The notes below the pieces were generated by a model. The model worked only from the letters and a program-made list of their open reading frames with translations. It was not told the origin of the DNA and did no database searches. 7,648 nt of DNA, taken from assembly GCA_937873255.1 (NCBI GenBank), contig CALMVM010000541.1, forward strand, positions 1 to 7,648. The letters are read 5' to 3'. Shown here one piece after another: positions 4,887-7,648 of this stretch. This stretch comes from an uncultured Verrucomicrobiota bacterium (GTDB lineage: Bacteria > Verrucomicrobiota > Verrucomicrobiia > Chthoniobacterales > SZAS-18). The stretch's first letter is position 1; each line of letters opens with the position of its first letter. The position numbers and the translations under genes are program-made.

Positions 4887-6190
4887 GATGCGAGCGTTTT
4901 TTCGCCGTGGATGAGATCGCCGAGCGCCTGGCGTTCGCGCACGACCTGCGCCTGGTCGCCCTGGACCATCACCTCGGCGGCCAGCGGGCGGGAGTTGTAG
5001 TTTGACGCCATCGTGAAGCCGTACGCGCCCGCGCTCATCAGCGCGACGAGTTCGCCCTGGCGCAACGGCGGCAGTTCGCGCGCCTGCGCGAAGAAATCCC
5101 CGCTCTCGCACACCGGCCCGACCACGTCGGCCGCCTCGCGCCGGTCGGTCGGGGAGGGTTCGCGCACGGGCACGACCTCGTGGTAGCCCTGGTACAACGC
5201 CGGGCGGATGAGGTCGTTCATGCCCGCATCGACGATCACGAATTTCTTGCCGCTGTCGCTGCTCTTGAGGTACTGCACGGTGGTCAAGAGCACGCCCGCG
5301 TTGCCGACCATGAACCGGCCCGGTTCCAGAAGGATGCGCAATCCCAACGGCGCGAGCGTCGGCACGATGGCCTCGGCGTACTGCTCGACGGTCAACGACG
5401 GCGCGGGGTCGCCCGCCGCCTGGTCCCACCACGTTTCCTGCCCGCTCTGGAGCGAGGATTTGTAGACGATGCCCAGGCCACCGCCGACGCTGAAAAACTC
5501 GATCCCGTACTCGCGCTTCAATTCCGCCGCGACCGGCGCGACTTTTTCCACCGCCTGCGCGAACGGCCCCGCCTCGGTGATCTGCGAGCCGATGTGCATC
5601 TGCAAGCCGCGCACCCGGATGTGGGTCATCTGCGAGGCAGCCCGGTAGACCTCGAACGCCCGGTCCAGGCCGACGCCGAACTTGTTCTCGCTCTTGCCGG
5701 TGGAGATGTACTTGTGCCCGCCGGCGGCCACGTCGGGATTCACCCGCAATGCCACCGGCGCGCGGCGGTTGAGGTCGGAGGCGACGGCGTTGATCATTTC
5801 CAGTTCCGCCTCGCTCTCGACGTTGAAGGAAAGGATGCCCTGGCGCAGGGCGTACTCGATCTCGGGCCGGGTCTTGCCGACGCCCGCGAACGTGCAGCAT
5901 TCCGGCTTGCCGCCGGCCTTCAGGACGCGGAACAGTTCGCCCGCCGAGACGATGTCGAAGCCGGCGCGTTCGCGGGTGAGCAGGTCGAGGACGGCGAGAT
6001 TGCTGTTGGCCTTGACGGCGTAGCAGATGAGGTGATCGACGCCCGCGAGCGCCGCGTCGAGCCGGCGGAAATGGTCGCGGATCGTCTGCGCGCTGTAGAC
6101 GTAGAGCGGCGTGCCGTGTTCGGCGGCGAGCGCGGCGAGATCGACGCCCTCGCAACGCAGTTGGCCGTCGTGATAGTGGAAGGAGTGCAT
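4883..6190 (-). CDS. lysA: Diaminopimelate decarboxylase
   Basis: 435 residues. LysA is a PLP enzyme that decarboxylates meso-diaminopimelate to L-lysine, the last step of the DAP pathway, in the cytoplasm. Family marks are complete: PLP-binding lysine K60 in CYAVKANSN, the HIGSQ loop (199-203), the glycine loop GGGLG (236-240), EPGR (289-292), the catalytic-cysteine block CESGDF (361-366) and the Tyr-containing SAGAYGFTMASNYNSRP (386-402). The start MHSFHYHDG was chosen because the frame further upstream overlaps hicA and is not LysA-like. The ATG is preceded by a pure pyrimidine tract of 11 bases (6191-6201) and lies 17 bases after the hicA stop. A hydrophilic insertion of about a dozen residues (around 244-266, with two Trp) follows the glycine loop. 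The GNAT gene is joined to its stop codon. Confidence 0.96.
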   Translation of the reverse strand: MHSFHYHDGQLRCEGVDLAALAAEHGTPLYVYSAQTIRDHFRRLDAALAGVDHLICYAVKANSNLAVLDLLTRERAGFDIVSAGELFRVLKAGGKPECCTFAGVGKTRPEIEYALRQGILSFNVESEAELEMINAVASDLNRRAPVALRVNPDVAAGGHKYISTGKSENKFGVGLDRAFEVYRAASQMTHIRVRGLQMHIGSQITEAGPFAQAVEKVAPVAAELKREYGIEFFSVGGGLGIVYKSSLQSGQETWWDQAAGDPAPSLTVEQYAEAIVPTLAPLGLRILLEPGRFMVGNAGVLLTTVQYLKSSDSGKKFVIVDAGMNDLIRPALYQGYHEVVPVREPSPTDRREAADVVGPVCESGDFFAQARELPPLRQGELVALMSAGAYGFTMASNYNSRPLAAEVMVQGDQAQVVRERQALGDLIHGEKTLAS

Positions 6191-6207
6191 GAGAAAAGGG
6201 GCGGAAG

Positions 6208-6414
6208 CTACAAGTCTTTTTCTTCCAGGCCTACAACTTTCATCAACGCGCGGAGCAAGCCGATTTTCAACGGCTGATTGCCATGGACCGGCACCACAAG
6301 GCGTGCCGTTTGCCCGGCCTTGGTGAAAATATGGTGACTGCCGTTGACGCGACTCAAAATCCAACCATGCCGACTGACCAGAGAGGCAAAATGCTTGCCG
6401 GAAATTTGCTTCAC
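6208..6414 (-). CDS. hicA: HicA-family mRNA interferase toxin
   Basis: 68 residues, the normal size for HicA, a small double-stranded-RNA-binding-fold protein that cleaves mRNA in the cytoplasm and is neutralised by HicB. The family core is clear: KQISGKHFASLVSRHGW at the N-terminus (conserved K...G...L...GW), then RVNGSHHIF with G25-S26-H27-H28 holding the presumed catalytic His, then LVVPVHGNQPLKIGLLRALMKVVGL. The start is a GTG that overlaps the hicB stop by four bases (GTGA, 6411-6414), so toxin translation is probably coupled to that of the antitoxin. Nothing in the sequence suggests inactivation. The pair follows pal and precedes lysA in the same direction. Confidence 0.92.
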   Translation of the reverse strand: MKQISGKHFASLVSRHGWILSRVNGSHHIFTKAGQTARLVVPVHGNQPLKIGLLRALMKVVGLEEKDL

Positions 6415-6614
6415 AAAGCCAGTTCCAACACTTGGTCTTCAGCAGCGATTTCGGTGACGGGTTCTCCGGCTTCCAGCCAGCCTTCGATGGCTTCTCTCAG
6501 ATTGTCGCGCACCTCGTCGAGTGTTTCGCCTTGGGTGACGCATCCGGGCATCGCGGGAACCTCGGCCCAAAAACCGCCTTCCTCCGCCGGATGCACGATG
6601 GCCTTCACAGTCAT
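6411..6614 (-). CDS. hicB: HicB-family antitoxin (short form)
   Basis: 67 residues from MTVKAIVHPA. The HicB partial RNase-H-like fold is plain: KAIVHPAEEGGFWAEVPAMPG (strand, hairpin, strand; the HicB signature of an E/D-x-GG-F/Y/W-x-A-x-x-P-x-x-PGC block), CVTQGETLDEV, then the helix RDNLREAIEGWLEAGE. It would bind and inhibit HicA. It ends soon after this helix (DQVLELAL) and has no room for the C-terminal helix-turn-helix or ribbon-helix-helix DNA-binding domain of longer HicB proteins, so autorepression by itself is unlikely. A GTG 39 bases upstream (6651-6653) would add 13 residues unlike the family; the ATG at 6614 was chosen. TTTCTCCC lies directly before the ATG. The antitoxin-first order is the reverse of E. 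coli hicAB. Confidence 0.92.
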   Translation of the reverse strand: MTVKAIVHPAEEGGFWAEVPAMPGCVTQGETLDEVRDNLREAIEGWLEAGEPVTEIAAEDQVLELAL

Positions 6615-6661
6615 GGGAGAAACGATGCCGCAACCTGCGCGGGCGCGCAACACGCGCTTGA

Positions 6662-7174
6662 TTATCGCGTGATCCCGAACTCCGCCCGGCGGTTGCGCGC
6701 CCAGGCGCTCTCGTTGGAGCCGGAATCGACGGGCATCTCCGAGCCGAAGCTGACCGTCTGGATGCGTTCGGCGGAAACTCCGTCGGCGATGAGGGACTCG
6801 CGCACGGACTCGGCGCGTTTTTCGCCCAGGGCGCGGTTGTATTCGGCGGTGCCGCGCTCATCGCAGAAACCGGCGACGATCACGCGCTTGTTGCTGTCCT
6901 GGAGGTATTCAGCGACCTGCCGCACCCGGCCGGCTTCCTCGCTGCTCACCGAGTAGCTGTCGAAGCCGAAATGCACGGGCGGGAATTTATTGCGGTCCAC
7001 GTTGGGGCCCATGAACGACACGCCCTCGTCGCGTTGGGGCAGCGGCGTGCCGTTGACGTAATCGCTGTCGGGCAGGTTGGTCGCGTCGCCGTTGTTGCCG
7101 GCGTTGTTTTTGCTCTTGCAGCCCGCGAGCGAAACGAGCGCGAGCGCCACGAAAAAGAAAGGACGGAGTTTCAT
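6662..7174 (-). CDS. pal: Peptidoglycan-associated lipoprotein (Tol-Pal system)
   Basis: 170 residues. Pal is an outer-membrane lipoprotein that binds peptidoglycan and works with TolB and TolA in outer-membrane constriction and integrity. It begins with a lipoprotein signal peptide, MKLRPFFFVALALVSLAGC, with the lipobox LAGC and the acylated cysteine at C19. A short Asn/Gly-rich linker leads to an OmpA-type domain (about 65-170): VHFGFDSYSV, the peptidoglycan-binding block AGFCDERGTAEYNRALGEKRAESV (101-124, Asp and Arg conserved) and the final NRRAEFGI. The block reads GFCDERGT where GH(T/A)DERGT is more usual. Upstream in-frame sequence is not kept because the signal peptide fixes the start. 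The ATG is immediately preceded by 16 uninterrupted pyrimidines (7175-7190). The gene follows tolB by 52 bases, the standard tolB-pal order. Confidence 0.96.
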   Translation of the reverse strand: MKLRPFFFVALALVSLAGCKSKNNAGNNGDATNLPDSDYVNGTPLPQRDEGVSFMGPNVDRNKFPPVHFGFDSYSVSSEEAGRVRQVAEYLQDSNKRVIVAGFCDERGTAEYNRALGEKRAESVRESLIADGVSAERIQTVSFGSEMPVDSGSNESAWARNRRAEFGITR

Positions 7175-7226
7175 GAAAGGGGAAGGAGAATGAACCGGGA
7201 AAAGACGACGGGCGGCGAAAGGAAAT

Positions 7227-7648
7227 TCAATGCGTCCACGCTGGCTCGGACACCTTGCCGACGCCACCGATGACGCGTGTCCGCTTGCCCGTGGGCACGT
7301 CGAGCATCATGATCGATTCGCCCGTGCTGTAGATCAGGTGGCGCGAATCCGCCCCCCACGCCGGGTCCTGCGCGTCGGAGGCCACGACCTTCGACGAACC
7401 GCTCTCCAGGTCGAGCACCGCCACGGCGAAACCGCCTTCGCGCACGCAGAACGCGACCTTCTTGCCGTCCGGCGACCAATCCGGCTCCGTGCAATAACCG
7501 TGGCCCGTGCTCAACCGCCGCCCCGTGCCGCCGCCCGCGCTGATCCGGTAGAGCTGCGGGTTGCCGCCCGCGTCGGAAACGTAAATGATCTCGCCGCCGT
7601 CGGGCGACCACGTCGGCGAGCTTTCCACGCTCGGGGTGCGCGTGAGAC
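7227..7648 (-). CDS. tolB: TolB, C-terminal beta-propeller (partial)
   Basis: The gene enters from the right edge of the window; the last 139 residues are visible, ending in TGA. TolB is the periplasmic propeller protein that binds Pal. Propeller (PD40/WD40-like) blades repeat with the SPDG signature: LTRTPSVESSPTWSPDGGEI at the edge, then QLYRIS; EPDWSPDGKKVAFCVREGG with VAVLDLESG; and a degenerate third, DPAWGADSRHLIYSTGES with MMLDVPTGKRTRV. The LTR-x-P...SPTWSPDG...SD-x-GG-x-PQ(L/I)Y block and the pal gene directly downstream make TolB much more likely than another propeller protein. The start and N-terminal domain are outside the window. Confidence 0.92.
   Translation of the reverse strand, partial: LTRTPSVESSPTWSPDGGEIIYVSDAGGNPQLYRISAGGGTGRRLSTGHGYCTEPDWSPDGKKVAFCVREGGFAVAVLDLESGSSKVVASDAQDPAWGADSRHLIYSTGESIMMLDVPTGKRTRVIGGVGKVSEPAWTH

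Noticed and set aside
5180..6277. Long plus-strand open frame opposite lysA
   Set aside because: It mirrors the lysA coding frame, has no recognisable motif and low-complexity Arg/Ala/Val composition. lysA is complete and well supported.
6191..6364. N-terminal extension of LysA by 58 residues
   Set aside because: It lies over hicA and is not LysA-like; the family N-terminus begins near MHSFHYHDG.

Overview
This is a GC-rich, gene-dense window, most likely from a Gram-negative bacterium of the Verrucomicrobiota, possibly Opitutaceae-like. The assignment rests on four things. There is a Tol-Pal outer-membrane system and a meso-DAP/lysine gene. There is a stand-alone pseudopilin with an H-X9-DG motif, a type abundant in Verrucomicrobiota and Planctomycetota. 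The first gene carries a tyrosine/phenylalanine-rich C-terminal module that I associate with that phylum. Shine-Dalgarno sequences are mostly absent. No rRNA or marker gene is present, so the taxonomy is inference.

Layout. The first 838 bases hold the 3' end of a plus-strand gene for a large secreted protein (PPC-like domain, short Ig-like domain, aromatic repeat module). Everything after it is on the minus strand, convergent with it across only 26 bases. Read in the direction of transcription, from the right edge to the left, the order is: tolB (C-terminal part), pal, a hicB-hicA toxin-antitoxin pair, lysA, a GNAT acetyltransferase, a secreted protein with a His/Cys pair like that of clan CD (caspase-like) peptidases, a 26-residue membrane micropeptide, bioB, a secreted protein of unknown function, an intrinsic-type terminator, and a single pseudopilin gene.

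How the genes fit together. tolB and pal encode the periplasmic and lipoprotein halves of the Tol-Pal envelope system. lysA makes lysine from meso-DAP, the peptidoglycan residue that Pal-type domains bind. hicB/hicA and lysA/GNAT are each joined by a 4-base GTGA stop-start overlap, so tolB to the GNAT gene looks like one transcription unit. The protease-like gene, micropeptide, bioB and secreted protein could be a second unit, with a weak candidate promoter just after the GNAT stop codon.

The most interesting parts are the secreted caspase-like protein next to the micropeptide, and the compact HicBA pair lying between pal and lysA. Several starts are preceded by pure pyrimidine tracts instead of a Shine-Dalgarno sequence. 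There is no gene-free stretch above 300 bases; the longest is 1450-1604. I saw no tRNA, rRNA, CRISPR array or insertion sequence.
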